Shown: positions 51,964 through 62,382, counted from the stretch's first letter. The stretch is DNA of 64,000 nt from JARYGU01 sp033795365 (GCA_033795365.1 JARYGU010000001.1:558001-622000); one strand, 5' to 3'. Program-made: numbers and translations. Notes: generated by a model not told the origin, from the sequence alone.

Positions 51964-54390
51964 TTACGGCAAGGCGTAGGCGATGACATAATCGCCGCGG
52001 TCGGGCGACTGGCGGGCGCCGCCTGCGGAGATGACGATGTATTGCTTGCCGGTCTTCGGAGACTTGTAGGTCATCGGGCCGCCCTGGCTGCCGACCGGAA
52101 GGCGGGCTTTCCAGACCTCCTTGCCCGTCGCGCCGTCGAAGGCGCGCAGATAATAATCCTGCGTACCGGCGATGAAGACCAGACCACCCTGGGTCGCCAG
52201 CGTGCCGCCGAGCGTCGGCATGCCGATCGGGATGGGCAGCCCCATCTTGATACCGAGCGGACCTGTGTCCTCGACCGTGCCGACCGGGACCTGCCACTTG
52301 ACCTGCTGCGTCTTCATGTCGATGGCGGTCAACGTGCCGAAGGGCGGTTCCTGGCAGGGAATGCCGAGCGCGGAGAGGAAGCGGTTCTTGTTGACCGCAT
52401 AGGGCGTTCCCTTCATCGGCACGACACCCATGCCGGTGTTGACCGATTCACCACCGGAGGCGACAGCGTTGGTCGGAGCGGCTTCCTGCATCTGTATCCA
52501 CAGGCCGAGGCGCATGTCGTTGACGAAGATCGTGTCGGTTGTCGGGTCAGTCGAAATGCCGCCCCAGTTCATGCCGCCGAGCGAGCCCGGGAAATTGAGC
52601 GCCAGATCCGTACCCGGAACCGTATAGACGCCGTCATAGCGCATGCCCTTGAAGGCGATGCGGCATAAAAGCTGGTCGAACGGCGTGGCCCCCCACATGT
52701 CGCTTTCCTTCAGCGTCTGCGCGCCGATCTGCGGCATGCCGACCGAGAGCTTTTGGGTCGGGGAATAGGGCTCGTTCGGGATGCTGCCCGCTTTGACCGG
52801 CACGTCCGCGACTTCGGTCAGCGGCTGGCCGGCGGCGCGGTCGAGCACCCAGATCTGGCCGGCCTTGGTGCCGAAGACCAGCGCCGGCACGGTCGTTCCG
52901 TCCGCCTTCGGGAAGTCGATGAAGGACGGCTGCATCGGCACGTCGAAATCCCACAGGTCGTTGTGGACCGTCTGGTAGACCCATTTCTCGCGGCCGGTCG
53001 TGGCGTCGAGCGCCAGCATGGACGCGCCGTATTTGTGGTCGAGTTCGGTGCGGGTCGCGCCGTAAAGATCGACCGAGGGGCTGCCGACCGGCATGAAGAC
53101 CGTGTTTGAGGCCGGGTCGTAGGACATCGAGGCCCAGACGTTCGGCGTCGAGCGCGTATAGGTCTGACCTTCCGGCGGCAGGCCGGTGATGGACGGATTG
53201 CCGGGGTCGAAGGCCCAGCGCAGTTCACCGGTCACCACGTCGAAGCCGCGCATCACGCCGCCCGGCATGTCGACCTGGACGTTGTCGGCGATGCGCCCGC
53301 CGACGACGACGGTGGTGCCGGCGAGCGTCGGAGCGGAGGTGAGCACGTAGCTCGGATCGGGAGCATCGCCGAGGCCGATCTTGAGGTTCACGCGGCCGTT
53401 GTTCCCGAAATCCGGGCAGAAGGCGCCGGTATCGGCGTCGAGCGCGATCAGCTCCGCCTGGATCGTGTTCATCAGGATGCGGCGCTGGCAAAGCGCGCCG
53501 TCGGCGACGGTGACAGGCGTGACCGGCGTCGAGCCTTCGGTCGTCGGCTGTTCGAGCGGGCGCGTCGCGTCGAAATAGGCAAGACCGCGGCACCGCATCC
53601 AGACCGACGACTTGGCGTTGATCTCGTTCTTCCAGATTTCCTTGCCAGTATCGGCGTCGATGGCGATGACGTTGTTATGCGGCGTGCACAGGAACACGCG
53701 GTCGCCGACCTGAAGCGGCGTCTGCTGATCCTCGGCGCCGTTGGCGCCGGGGCTGATCGGCGTGTCGCCGGTGTGGTAGGTCCAGGCGACGGTCAGGTCC
53801 CTGACGTTGTCGCGGGTGATCTGGTCGAGAGCGGCGAAGCGCGATCCGCCGGACGTGTTGCCGTAATGTTCCCAGTTTTGCTGCTCGGCGGCGGGATCGA
53901 CCGGCGTCAGCGCCTGCGGCGTGCCGGAAAAGGCGACGGTCGGATGCGGCACGAACATTCCAGCGAAACCCGCGGCAGAGGCGATGGCGAGAATCGCCGC
54001 AACCACGAAGGACGGCAAAGCGGCCGGTGTCTTGCCGGCAGCCCTGCGCAAGAGCGGGTAGGAAAGCGCAATGACCGTCGCCCCCACGCCGAAGGCCAGC
54101 AAGCGCGAGATGAGCGGCCAAAAATCGAAGCCGACTTCCCAGACGGCCCATATCGCCGTCAGCACGGTGACGAGGCCAAAAAGAAGCGCCCCTGACGGAC
54201 GGCGCAACAGGACTAGGATACCAGTCGGGACCAGGGCAATGCCGCTTGTCGCAAAATACCAGCTTCCACCAAGAGTGACGAGCCTGATGCCGCCTATGAG
54301 AAAGAAGAGCCCTGCAATGGTGATAAGCGCACCAACGAGGACTAGCCAGGTTCGTGTGATGCAGGATTGTACGTGCGGCGATTCGGGCAT
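51964..54390 (-). CDS. Membrane-bound PQQ-dependent dehydrogenase (glucose/quinate/shikimate family)
   Basis: An 808-residue quinoprotein. Five membrane helices occupy about residues 10-155, followed by an eight-bladed PQQ propeller in the periplasm. Recognisable parts are NWEHYGNTSGGSRFAALDQI, QQTPLQVGDRVFLCTPHNNVIAIDADTGKEIWK, CRGLAYFDAT and the C-terminal LPVGSQGGPMTYKSPKTGKQYIVISAGG. The length fits Gcd and QuiA types. It oxidises glucose or quinate/shikimate, passing electrons to ubiquinone. A TetR-type operator lies 46 bp before the start. Confidence 0.92.
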   Translation of the reverse strand: MPESPHVQSCITRTWLVLVGALITIAGLFFLIGGIRLVTLGGSWYFATSGIALVPTGILVLLRRPSGALLFGLVTVLTAIWAVWEVGFDFWPLISRLLAFGVGATVIALSYPLLRRAAGKTPAALPSFVVAAILAIASAAGFAGMFVPHPTVAFSGTPQALTPVDPAAEQQNWEHYGNTSGGSRFAALDQITRDNVRDLTVAWTYHTGDTPISPGANGAEDQQTPLQVGDRVFLCTPHNNVIAIDADTGKEIWKNEINAKSSVWMRCRGLAYFDATRPLEQPTTEGSTPVTPVTVADGALCQRRILMNTIQAELIALDADTGAFCPDFGNNGRVNLKIGLGDAPDPSYVLTSAPTLAGTTVVVGGRIADNVQVDMPGGVMRGFDVVTGELRWAFDPGNPSITGLPPEGQTYTRSTPNVWASMSYDPASNTVFMPVGSPSVDLYGATRTELDHKYGASMLALDATTGREKWVYQTVHNDLWDFDVPMQPSFIDFPKADGTTVPALVFGTKAGQIWVLDRAAGQPLTEVADVPVKAGSIPNEPYSPTQKLSVGMPQIGAQTLKESDMWGATPFDQLLCRIAFKGMRYDGVYTVPGTDLALNFPGSLGGMNWGGISTDPTTDTIFVNDMRLGLWIQMQEAAPTNAVASGGESVNTGMGVVPMKGTPYAVNKNRFLSALGIPCQEPPFGTLTAIDMKTQQVKWQVPVGTVEDTGPLGIKMGLPIPIGMPTLGGTLATQGGLVFIAGTQDYYLRAFDGATGKEVWKARLPVGSQGGPMTYKSPKTGKQYIVISAGGARQSPDRGDYVIAYALP

Positions 54391-54435
54391 GGTGCCACCT
54401 CTGTTCCTTGTAGTTGTCTTTTGAAACGGGATAAA

Positions 54436-54447
54436 CGACAGATGTCG
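54436..54447. promoter_or_regulatory. TetR-type operator, copy 3
   Basis: Perfect CGACA-GA-TGTCG followed by GATATC, 46 bp upstream of the PQQ dehydrogenase start. Confidence 0.7.
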
Positions 54448-54576
54448 GATATCTAGTTTAAGGTCCTGTGAAACGCAACTTCAGAGTTTTGGGAAAAGCG
54501 TGTCTATTCTGGAGCCAAAGACGTGTGGCTCAAGCGCAGGCGCGCGCGTCTCCGCAAAGTCTGACTCGATCCCGAA

Positions 54577-55124
54577 TGAACCGCACCGGGTTTGCCGGAG
54601 GCTCCAACTCCTGGGCAGGATGGAGTATCATGAGCAAGACGACGACGAAGTTTTCCCCCGAAGTGCGTGAACGTGCTGTGCGGCTGGTCCTCGACAACTA
54701 GGGGCAACATGGTTCTCGCTGGCAGGCGATCGTGTCGATCGCGACGAAGATCGGCTGTTCGGCGCATACCCTGAATGAATGTGTCAAGAAGGCCGAGGTC
54801 GACAGCGGCAAGCGTACGGGTATCCCGTCTGATATGGCCGAGAAGATGAAGGCGCTGGAGCGCGAGAATCGCGAGCTGCGCCAGGTGAACGAGATCTTGC
54901 GCAAGGCGTCAGCGTATTTTTTCGATGGCGGAGCTCGACCGCCGGTCGAATTGATGGTGGGTTTCACTGATGCGCATCGGAATGCGCACGGGGTCGAGCC
55001 GATCTGCGCGGTTCTGCCGATCGTCCCGTCCACCTATTACGATCATCTTGCGAAGCGGGCTGATCCGGCACGGCTGTCGGATCAGACGCGCCGTGACGAT
55101 GCACTGCGTTACCGTCCGATATAG
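54577..55124 (+). pseudogene. IS3-family insertion sequence remnant
   Basis: The left end TGAACCGCACCGGGTTTGCC resembles IS3-family terminal repeats. OrfA starts at 54630 (SKTTTKFSPEVRERAVRLVLDN), has an in-frame TAG at 54699, and continues with WQAIVSIATKIGCSAHTLNECVKKAE and the leucine-zipper ENRELRQVNEILRKASAYF. The first 55 codons of orfB follow (MVGFTDAHRNAHGVEPICAVLPI...), ending abruptly near 55115. The catalytic core and right end are missing, so it is dead. Confidence 0.82.
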
Positions 55125-55746
55125 GTTGCGACGATGGCGATCCTTTCATGTCCAAGCCCGCTACGAGGCGCTGACCGGCTGGAAAGCGCCTCGTAGCGGG
55201 CTTGCACGTAGGCGTGCCGCAGCCCGTGCATATTGCTCAACCCGGCCGCCTTGCACTGGCCGTCATAGACATGGCGCTGCCCGATATAGTTCCTGTCGTC
55301 CGGGATCAGCGAACCGGAGCTGGCAAGGGCGTGAGCGTCGCTGAGCACGGCATGCTGCTCGGCCGTGGTGACCGAACCGTCCGTTCCCGGCCGCCTTTCG
55401 TCCACGAGCCCTTGAGTGCGATATGGTCGCCGCAGTCGGCATAGGCCGGCTGGAACTTGATGCTCTCCTCCCGCCGCAGGCCGAACGCCTGCTGCAAGCG
55501 AAGGCTCATATGGACATGCGGATCGGTCACACGGTCGAGATGGCCGCTATCGAGGTCCTTCGCCCTGTTGTCGCCGTTCACGCTGCCGGCACGCTGGCGC
55601 TGCGAAATGCCGAGCGTGGCGTTGTCTGCCGGGATCCCGCCCTCGGTCTGGCAATCCCCGACTGGGTCGATCCGATGCAACTCCTGTAGTCCCCGAGATC
55701 GTCGTAGCTGAAATGCGCGTCCGCATGCAGCCGCGATCGTGAACAT
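55118..55746 (-). pseudogene. Tyrosine integrase remnant
   Basis: Minus-strand pieces of one recombinase: RAKDLDSGHLDRVTDPHVHMSLRLQQAFGLRREESIKFQPAYADCG (with catalytic Arg), then after a frameshift near 55385 LSDAHALASSGSLIPDDR and AGLSNMHGLRHAY (the HxLRHxY motif), and finally LGHERIAIVATYIGR, the usual C-terminus. The region between the last two motifs, with about 40 residues, is replaced by a palindromic junction. The N-terminal 150 residues are also lost or scrambled. Confidence 0.7.
55153..55204. repeat. Perfect 19-bp fold-back palindrome inside the integrase remnant
   Basis: Arms CAAGCCCGCTACGAGGCGC and GCGCCTCGTAGCGGGCTTG with a 14-base spacer. Both strands encode QARYEAL, so the same integrase segment exists here in two orientations. 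Confidence 0.85.
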
Positions 55747-56006
55747 GTGTCATTGCGCCGGCTCTCTCGCCAGGTGATGCTTTTTGAGCATCGCAGGAGG
55801 CGTTATTGAGTACACTTGCTTATCAGGCCATTTCAGAAAGGCTCATCTCAGAGAGATTTTCTCTCACGGGATTGGAGTTGGAACCCGATGCGGGCCGGGT
55901 GGGTTCGTCTGAAAACGCTATGGAGCGTGGCTCAACCAAACCGGCTTTATTCTCCAACTCTGCGGTCCGACGGTATCTTGCCCGCTTGCGGGATCGACCG
56001 AGAGAG

Positions 56007-59000
56007 ATGAAGGACATCCAAACACCCCCCAGGTTCCGGACACTCATCTCGACGCTGCTGGCGGCAACGATTCTGACGACATCAACTGCTGGCGCTGCTG
56101 GACCAGGATACTTCGTGTTCAGGTACAAGCAGGCTTTCGGAGATGCCGATGTCAATCCCGGCAATCCGGCCGTCTCCAAGGACGTGATGGCCTACTACAT
56201 CGGCGGCGTGGGCGTCCCCTTCGGGGAGGAACTCCCTCTGAAGCCCGAATGGGACGACGACGACTGGCGCGTGGTCGACGGTAGCCTCCCGAACGGCGTC
56301 ACTTTTGATCCTTCGACGCGGTCGTTCGTAGGCACGCCGACCGCCGAGACCCGGAACCTGGCGGTCCATCTCGAAGGATTCAATACGGAGGGCCGGTCCG
56401 TAGCTTCCGCGGAGGCGATATTCAACATCTACGCCGTCCTCGGCGTCCCGGTTAAGATGGACGTGTTCGCCCACACCGGCAAGTACAAGCTCGCCGAATT
56501 CGCCCTCCGGTCCGAGGTCGCGGTCGACACCTTCGAAACCGCTCCTGATTTCGCCGCGCCGCCGGGCGTGACGTTCTCCGGCCGCTTCATGGAGGGCGCT
56601 CCGACAACGGCCGGGATGTGGAATTACATGACCTATGGCCGTGACTACAACGGCAATGTCGTGGCGACATTCTTCGGGAACTACGTCGTGGAGGACGCGC
56701 CCGTCTTCCCGCTGATTGCGGACAAGATCAGGGACCTTCCGAATCCATACAATGCAACGAGCCTCGACTTCGACTTCGGCCCGCCCCGGATCAAGCGCTC
56801 GGTCGGCGACATCTCGAAGGTCCGGTACTACCTCGAGATCGATCCCGAATCCTCGCTGCCGGGCACCGTCAAGTCGAACGGCGATAGCTCGGCGCTACGT
56901 CTCGCAGGTTCCGTCCGTCAGCCCTACGAGACCGCGACGATCCGCTGGAAGGCCATCGACATTGACGGCGTGCCGGGCTGGTCGAACTGGTTCGAGTTCG
57001 GTTCCGCCGATCCGAATCCCGAATGCCGGGGCATGGGCACCGCTCCAGTGCTGAACTTCTCGACGGCGAAGTCGTACGCCGTGAAGATCGGCGCCGCTGC
57101 CGGCATCAAGGGCGCGGTCTCGTACGACTACATCTCAGGAACCCTGCCGGACGGGCTCGTCTTCGATCCTGCGACCGCGACGATCTCGGGACAGCCGAAG
57201 ATGGCGACGCCTTCGAGCCTGTTCACGATCTCCGTCAACGACACGACGGACGGCATGACGACCTCGCGGACCTGCTCCTACGAGATCTCCGCAGTCAACG
57301 GCCAGTTCTCGCTGAAGGACCTCACCCCGCAGCAGGCGCAGCACGTTCGTATCGGCGGCACGTTCAATGGAGTCCTGTCGGTGCAGGGCGGGATCGCTGA
57401 TTTCGACACGGCGCCGTCCGACTTCGCCTCATGGCCTGACTTCCACGTTGCGACGAACCCCTCGAAAAACGCCGCGACCGTCGCGGTAACGGGACATCCT
57501 CAGATGATCGGCACATTCAGCGTGCCCTTCACGGCAACGAACGGCGACGGCAACGTGACGGAGCGCAACGTGACCGTCATATCCCATGGCCCGCTTTCTG
57601 CGGGCCCGGTCGACACCATCCACGTCAAGCGGCTGGCAGCTTCCCGGACATGGGCGACCGTCCCATACGACGCGGCAGCGGTCATTCCGGACGTGACGAA
57701 CGACAGCCAGCCTTCGCTGACGCTCTCGAATGTCGCAGGACTGCCCTCCGGCATCTCGATGAACGCCGACGGCGCCTTCGATGGCGCGACCGCCGCCGAG
57801 GCCGGATACTACGGTCCGTTCGACGTGACGATCTCGGACTTCTCGAAGGAGAAGGCCTCGTCCGGCTCGTTCGGCATAGTCGTCGATCCTCGAGACGAAA
57901 TCGCCGTCGCATCCGTGACACCGCCGCATTTCACTGTCGATATGGATACGTCCGCATGGGCCGTTCCGGTCACGCCCCTTCAGCCGGAGGGTGCCAGGAC
58001 GTTCAGGATCGACTACGTCCTGAACAACCTCTCGGGCGAGGCCCCGCCTTCATGGCTCTCGTTCGACGAGGACACGGGGACGATGCGGGCCGCGGCAGGC
58101 ATCCCATACGCCGACAGGGGAGACCACGGCCCGTTCACGGTGACGATGACCGACAGCGAAGGTTCGACGGTCACGTCCGACCGATTCATGGTCGTCGTGG
58201 AGGACTGGCCGCAGCCAGCAGGCCACGTCTCGAAGAGCTACATGGGCACGGTGAGCGGCGACCAGTCCGCGGGCGAGGCGGCCACGACGATCAAGACCGA
58301 CGAACTGCGCTCCTCCATCGATCCGGCGACGGTCATCGGCGGCCCGCAGGCCGTCACGTTCCTTTCGGCAACTCCGGCGAGTCCGGCGGGACTAACATTC
58401 GACGCCTCGGATGGCAGCTTTTCCGGCACGCCGACGTCGGCGTTCAGCGGCAGCATCGCCGTGGAATATCAGGATGCGCGCGGCCGCAGGGGCACGCTGT
58501 CCGTCTCGCTCGAAGTGAGGCCGTATCCGACGGTCGAGACCACTCAGGCCGCGTACGACATCCCACGCCTGTCCCAGGCCGAACTGAACGATCCGCTCGT
58601 CCAGGGCGTTCAGACGGACGGCTTCTGGTCCCAGCCCGTCTGGTCGGTCGACACGACCAGGGGGCCTGCTCTGTCACCATATGATCTGGCGGTGGACGCA
58701 GCCACCGGCATGATCACGGGCAGGACGATGGTGGCGGCCGGCACGACCGTCTCCGGCGTCGTCCTGAAGGCGGAATCCAGAGGGGCGAATGGTGAAAATC
58801 TCGTTTCGTGGACGGCACCGTTCGTGATCAGGGTGACACCCCAGGTGCCGATGTCGTTCTCCTACTCGTCGGCCGGTCCGGCATATGAGCTGCGCGTCCG
58901 GAAAGACGGCACCTACGTCCCGTATTCTTCGGACATCACCGCAATTCCGAGGGTGAGGGGATCCTATGTCGGCTCGCTGACCTATTCGGCTGACCTGTCC

Positions 59001-62000
59001 TCGCTTCCCGCGGAGGCATCGGGCGTGACCTTCGACCAGAGCACCGGGCAGTTCTCCGGGACGCCGACCGGCCTCGGATCGTGGACGGTCCCCGTGGATG
59101 TGACGGATGCCGAGAACTCGACGGCCACGACGTCGATCGTCATCTCGTCGACACTTGCCGAGCTCATGCCGCTCGCGCTCGAATATTCTCCGGCGACGCT
59201 CCTTTTCGAGATGCAGCCCGACAGCAACGGCGGATACGTGCTGACCTCGGTGGAGGATTCCGTACCGAAGACGACGGGATTCAGTATCGCGCCGCTGTCA
59301 TACGAGGCGACCATTCCGGCAAGCGAGTCCAACAAGCCGGACTTCCCATCGACGCTGACGTTCGACAAGGCCACCGGCAAGTTCTTCGGCGGCCCGACGG
59401 CTCCCGGCATCTGGTCGGTTCCGGTGACGGTGACGGACATCGAAGGGATGGATGCCGATACGATCCTCACGGTCAAGTCGACGCTCGCCGGCAAGGTGAA
59501 GCGGTCGAACGGCGGCGCGAACCTTGTGCTGCGCAGGAACGAGCCGTTCAAGACGGAAGCGCTGGCGATCTCGAACGAGATACAGCCGCTCGTCTTCTCG
59601 GTGAAGCCCGACGACGCTCCGGCTACCGCCATGGCGGGTTTCGACCCGGAAACGGGTGCGTTCACGGACGAGAGCTACTTCGACGATCCGACGACGACGT
59701 CATACTCGCTGACCATCCAGGCGACGGACGCGCACGGACGCGACTTCGAAAGTGCTCCCGTGGTCAAGGCGCAGGTGGTCCCGCCTCTCGAGGTGAAGAT
59801 CGCGGCGGCCTCGACGGCTATATCGTCGAAGCAGTTCTCGCCGGGCACGAGGATCGACGTCGCGTTCAAGCCCGACATCCACTATCCGATCGGAGAGATA
59901 GCCTACGGCATGCGTGGCGACGTTCCGGGGACGCTCGTCTTGCGGAAGTACGCCAACGGAAAGGCCTCCGGCTACATCTGGACAGCAGGCTCGACCGCCT
60001 ACGAACTCGATATCGCGGGCAACGAGAAGGTCGTCGGCTATCGGATCGGCGGTGTGCCGTCGCCGATGTCGCTGGTCACGCTTGCGGACGGCACGGTGGA
60101 CACCCTGCCTCCGGCGGCGTACTTCCCGGACGACGCGCTCGTTTTCGACACGAAAAAGGCGACGCTCGTCGGTATCCCGTCCAGGTCCGGAACATTCCAG
60201 GCGAACGTCGTCGCCTACGACGACCACGCGTCCGCGTACATCCGCGACGTCCCGACGAAGGAAGAGTACAACAGCGCCGTGTCGGATCCGATCACCTTCA
60301 CCGTGGCCCCGGCAGACGACTTGACGGTCGCGAACAGCGCGACAGCAGAGAACCTGTCGCTCTACGGCTCGTCGCCCGAGCTGACGACGACGGCCGTGAA
60401 CGCAGCATATGGGAAATCCGTGTCGTGGAAGATGATCGCGGGCACGCTTCCTGACGGCATACAGTCGACCGTGGGCGCGTCCGTCACCTACACCGGATCT
60501 CCGTCTCTCAAGGGCACGTGGTCCGGCATCGTATGGCAGGCCACCGACGCCGCCGGGCGCACGGAGGCGTCCGAACCGGTGACCATGACGGTCGGAGACA
60601 GGGTGCCGTTCGGCATCGACGCTCCGGCGCTTGTGACGAGGGCGGTAAATGTTCAGATCGCCCCTGTGGTCGTCGCGAAGGGAATCAACCCGGCCTATGG
60701 CAGCGCCGCAGAGGACTCAGACTGGACGGTGTCGGTCTCTTCTCTGCCGCCCGGCATCACCTACGTCGTGAAGGACGGCGTCGTGACCTTTTCCGGCACG
60801 CCGACGACCGTCGGGAACTACGACGGCGTCACCGTCACGGCGAAGGATTCCGTGGGTGCAACGGCGTCGCAGAGGATTTCATTCCAGATCGTCAATCCGA
60901 GCGGAGCGATCACGCTCGGCGTCGCCGGGCTGACAACGCGCGTCGGCGTGCCCTTCGGCATACAGGCGACGAGCGGCAACACATATGGCACGGTGAAATA
61001 CTATTCCTACGACATCGACGGCGATCCGAAGACGCATCAGGCCGGTCAGTACGTCGACCAACTCGACATCGGACTGCTGACAGGCCTCGTCTCGGGCAGC
61101 TTCTCCGACGCGGGAGACAAGACTTTCGAAGTCGCCGTCACCGACGACACGAACCGCGTCACGTCGAGGTCGATCGTGGTCAGGGTCGTTCCCGATCTGC
61201 GGCTGACGGTTCCGGCCCTCGTCCAGACGACGCAGGGCGACGTGCTCAACCGCACGATCGAGACCGCGTATAGGCTGGGCACGGTCGCATACGAGAAGGG
61301 TGCCGGGAACTGGCCTGAAGGCATCGAGCTCGATCCCGTGACTGGCGAGATCAGAGGCTATGACACTTCGAACGCGACGACGCAGAATCCGTCCGCGAAC
61401 AAGGTCGTCTCCGCGTCTGGAACCTATGCGGGACTGAAGGTCAAGGCGACGGACACATATCTGGTCTCTGGAATCCGATACCAGCAGACGGTCTACTCGA
61501 ACCCGTTCACGCTGGAGGTTGCTCCGACCCCGGCGGTCCCCGATATCACCAACCCGGCGAAGACGATCCTCGGCAGGGTCGACACTGCGATTACGGCCTT
61601 CGTGCCGTCGGTCGTCGAGCGTGGCAGGACCACGAAGTGGGGCTATCGGGGAACCGTCTTCACGCCGAGCGTCGACCTCACCCAGTACGGGCTGTCCTTC
61701 GACACGAAGACCGGTAGGATCTCAGGCACCCCGACGCAGGCCTTCATCGTCCGGGACTTCACGATCCGGGTGACGGCCGCCAACGGCGAGACCGACGTCA
61801 CCACCCCGTTCTGGATCGGTGTCGCGCCGAAGGAAGCGCTCTCGATCATCTCGACGCAACGGACGGATTACTCGTTCAGGCTCTACACCGACTTCCGGTC
61901 GGACGACCTGATAGTGCAGAATTACATCGGGGACTTGACATTCACGCAAGGAACGACGTCGCGCATCCTGTTCGACACCGATAGCGGCGCTTGGTACGCG

Positions 62001-62120
62001 CCCGCCAGCATTCAGGTCGCGAACTGGTACTCAGGCCAGCCGATGCCACGCGTGGCGAGGATCGCCGACGAGTTCGGACGGACGCTGAACTTCACAATCA
62101 ACATCACGATCACGAGGTGA
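56007..62120 (+). CDS. Giant secreted protein with putative-Ig (He_PIG-type) repeats
   Basis: A 2,037-residue protein with signal peptide RTLISTLLAATILTTSTAGAAG near its start. The rest is a chain of about a dozen or more Ig-like domains, each ending in the pattern FDxxTGxFSGTPT: FVGTPT, ISGQPK, FSGTPT (several), FFGGPT, LVGIPS, YTGSPS, ISGTPT. This is the He_PIG/cadherin-like type of bacterial surface adhesins. No anchor, autotransporter or LPxTG-type end is visible. A TTG at 55806 with a perfect AGGAGG site would add 67 residues before the signal; the ATG is chosen because it puts the signal peptide at the N-terminus. It lies between two recombinase genes, so is probably island cargo. Confidence 0.82.
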   Translation: MKDIQTPPRFRTLISTLLAATILTTSTAGAAGPGYFVFRYKQAFGDADVNPGNPAVSKDVMAYYIGGVGVPFGEELPLKPEWDDDDWRVVDGSLPNGVTFDPSTRSFVGTPTAETRNLAVHLEGFNTEGRSVASAEAIFNIYAVLGVPVKMDVFAHTGKYKLAEFALRSEVAVDTFETAPDFAAPPGVTFSGRFMEGAPTTAGMWNYMTYGRDYNGNVVATFFGNYVVEDAPVFPLIADKIRDLPNPYNATSLDFDFGPPRIKRSVGDISKVRYYLEIDPESSLPGTVKSNGDSSALRLAGSVRQPYETATIRWKAIDIDGVPGWSNWFEFGSADPNPECRGMGTAPVLNFSTAKSYAVKIGAAAGIKGAVSYDYISGTLPDGLVFDPATATISGQPKMATPSSLFTISVNDTTDGMTTSRTCSYEISAVNGQFSLKDLTPQQAQHVRIGGTFNGVLSVQGGIADFDTAPSDFASWPDFHVATNPSKNAATVAVTGHPQMIGTFSVPFTATNGDGNVTERNVTVISHGPLSAGPVDTIHVKRLAASRTWATVPYDAAAVIPDVTNDSQPSLTLSNVAGLPSGISMNADGAFDGATAAEAGYYGPFDVTISDFSKEKASSGSFGIVVDPRDEIAVASVTPPHFTVDMDTSAWAVPVTPLQPEGARTFRIDYVLNNLSGEAPPSWLSFDEDTGTMRAAAGIPYADRGDHGPFTVTMTDSEGSTVTSDRFMVVVEDWPQPAGHVSKSYMGTVSGDQSAGEAATTIKTDELRSSIDPATVIGGPQAVTFLSATPASPAGLTFDASDGSFSGTPTSAFSGSIAVEYQDARGRRGTLSVSLEVRPYPTVETTQAAYDIPRLSQAELNDPLVQGVQTDGFWSQPVWSVDTTRGPALSPYDLAVDAATGMITGRTMVAAGTTVSGVVLKAESRGANGENLVSWTAPFVIRVTPQVPMSFSYSSAGPAYELRVRKDGTYVPYSSDITAIPRVRGSYVGSLTYSADLSSLPAEASGVTFDQSTGQFSGTPTGLGSWTVPVDVTDAENSTATTSIVISSTLAELMPLALEYSPATLLFEMQPDSNGGYVLTSVEDSVPKTTGFSIAPLSYEATIPASESNKPDFPSTLTFDKATGKFFGGPTAPGIWSVPVTVTDIEGMDADTILTVKSTLAGKVKRSNGGANLVLRRNEPFKTEALAISNEIQPLVFSVKPDDAPATAMAGFDPETGAFTDESYFDDPTTTSYSLTIQATDAHGRDFESAPVVKAQVVPPLEVKIAAASTAISSKQFSPGTRIDVAFKPDIHYPIGEIAYGMRGDVPGTLVLRKYANGKASGYIWTAGSTAYELDIAGNEKVVGYRIGGVPSPMSLVTLADGTVDTLPPAAYFPDDALVFDTKKATLVGIPSRSGTFQANVVAYDDHASAYIRDVPTKEEYNSAVSDPITFTVAPADDLTVANSATAENLSLYGSSPELTTTAVNAAYGKSVSWKMIAGTLPDGIQSTVGASVTYTGSPSLKGTWSGIVWQATDAAGRTEASEPVTMTVGDRVPFGIDAPALVTRAVNVQIAPVVVAKGINPAYGSAAEDSDWTVSVSSLPPGITYVVKDGVVTFSGTPTTVGNYDGVTVTAKDSVGATASQRISFQIVNPSGAITLGVAGLTTRVGVPFGIQATSGNTYGTVKYYSYDIDGDPKTHQAGQYVDQLDIGLLTGLVSGSFSDAGDKTFEVAVTDDTNRVTSRSIVVRVVPDLRLTVPALVQTTQGDVLNRTIETAYRLGTVAYEKGAGNWPEGIELDPVTGEIRGYDTSNATTQNPSANKVVSASGTYAGLKVKATDTYLVSGIRYQQTVYSNPFTLEVAPTPAVPDITNPAKTILGRVDTAITAFVPSVVERGRTTKWGYRGTVFTPSVDLTQYGLSFDTKTGRISGTPTQAFIVRDFTIRVTAANGETDVTTPFWIGVAPKEALSIISTQRTDYSFRLYTDFRSDDLIVQNYIGDLTFTQGTTSRILFDTDSGAWYAPASIQVANWYSGQPMPRVARIADEFGRTLNFTINITITR

Positions 62121-62236
62121 TGAAGATGGAGAGGCTCCGCGAGGATAGGATGCTACTCCTTCTAGTTCAGTTGCATGCTCATATCGTCGGCAGACATCTC
62201 GGGTACCTGCGGAAAAGCCGGTGCGTCTCTTTTTGA
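62120..62236 (+). CDS. Possible 38-residue ORF coupled to the giant gene
   Basis: An ATG overlaps the stop codon of the giant gene by one base (TGATG) and opens MKMERLREDRMLLLLVQLHAH..., 38 codons. The position suggests translational coupling, but there is no family match and the frame could be chance. Confidence 0.2.
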   Translation: MKMERLREDRMLLLLVQLHAHIVGRHLGYLRKSRCVSF

Positions 62237-62325
62237 TTGATGAGTGGAATTCATAATTAAATGCGGGTTTGTAGGCGGTAGTTGAAGATCTGCCCTTCTT
62301 GATTGCTGGCCTGATAATCGTTTCT

Positions 62326-62382
62326 GGAACGATCATGGCTGTCGCGCCAAGCTCGCGATCATCCTCATGGCATGATCGTTCC
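62326..62382. repeat. 12-bp inverted repeat, 33-bp spacer
   Basis: GGAACGATCATG (62326-62337) and CATGATCGTTCC (62371-62382) are perfect complements. It lies in the 390-bp gap between the giant gene and the recombinase (62237-62625), which otherwise shows no gene. It may be a terminator-like stem or a recombinase site. Confidence 0.45.
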
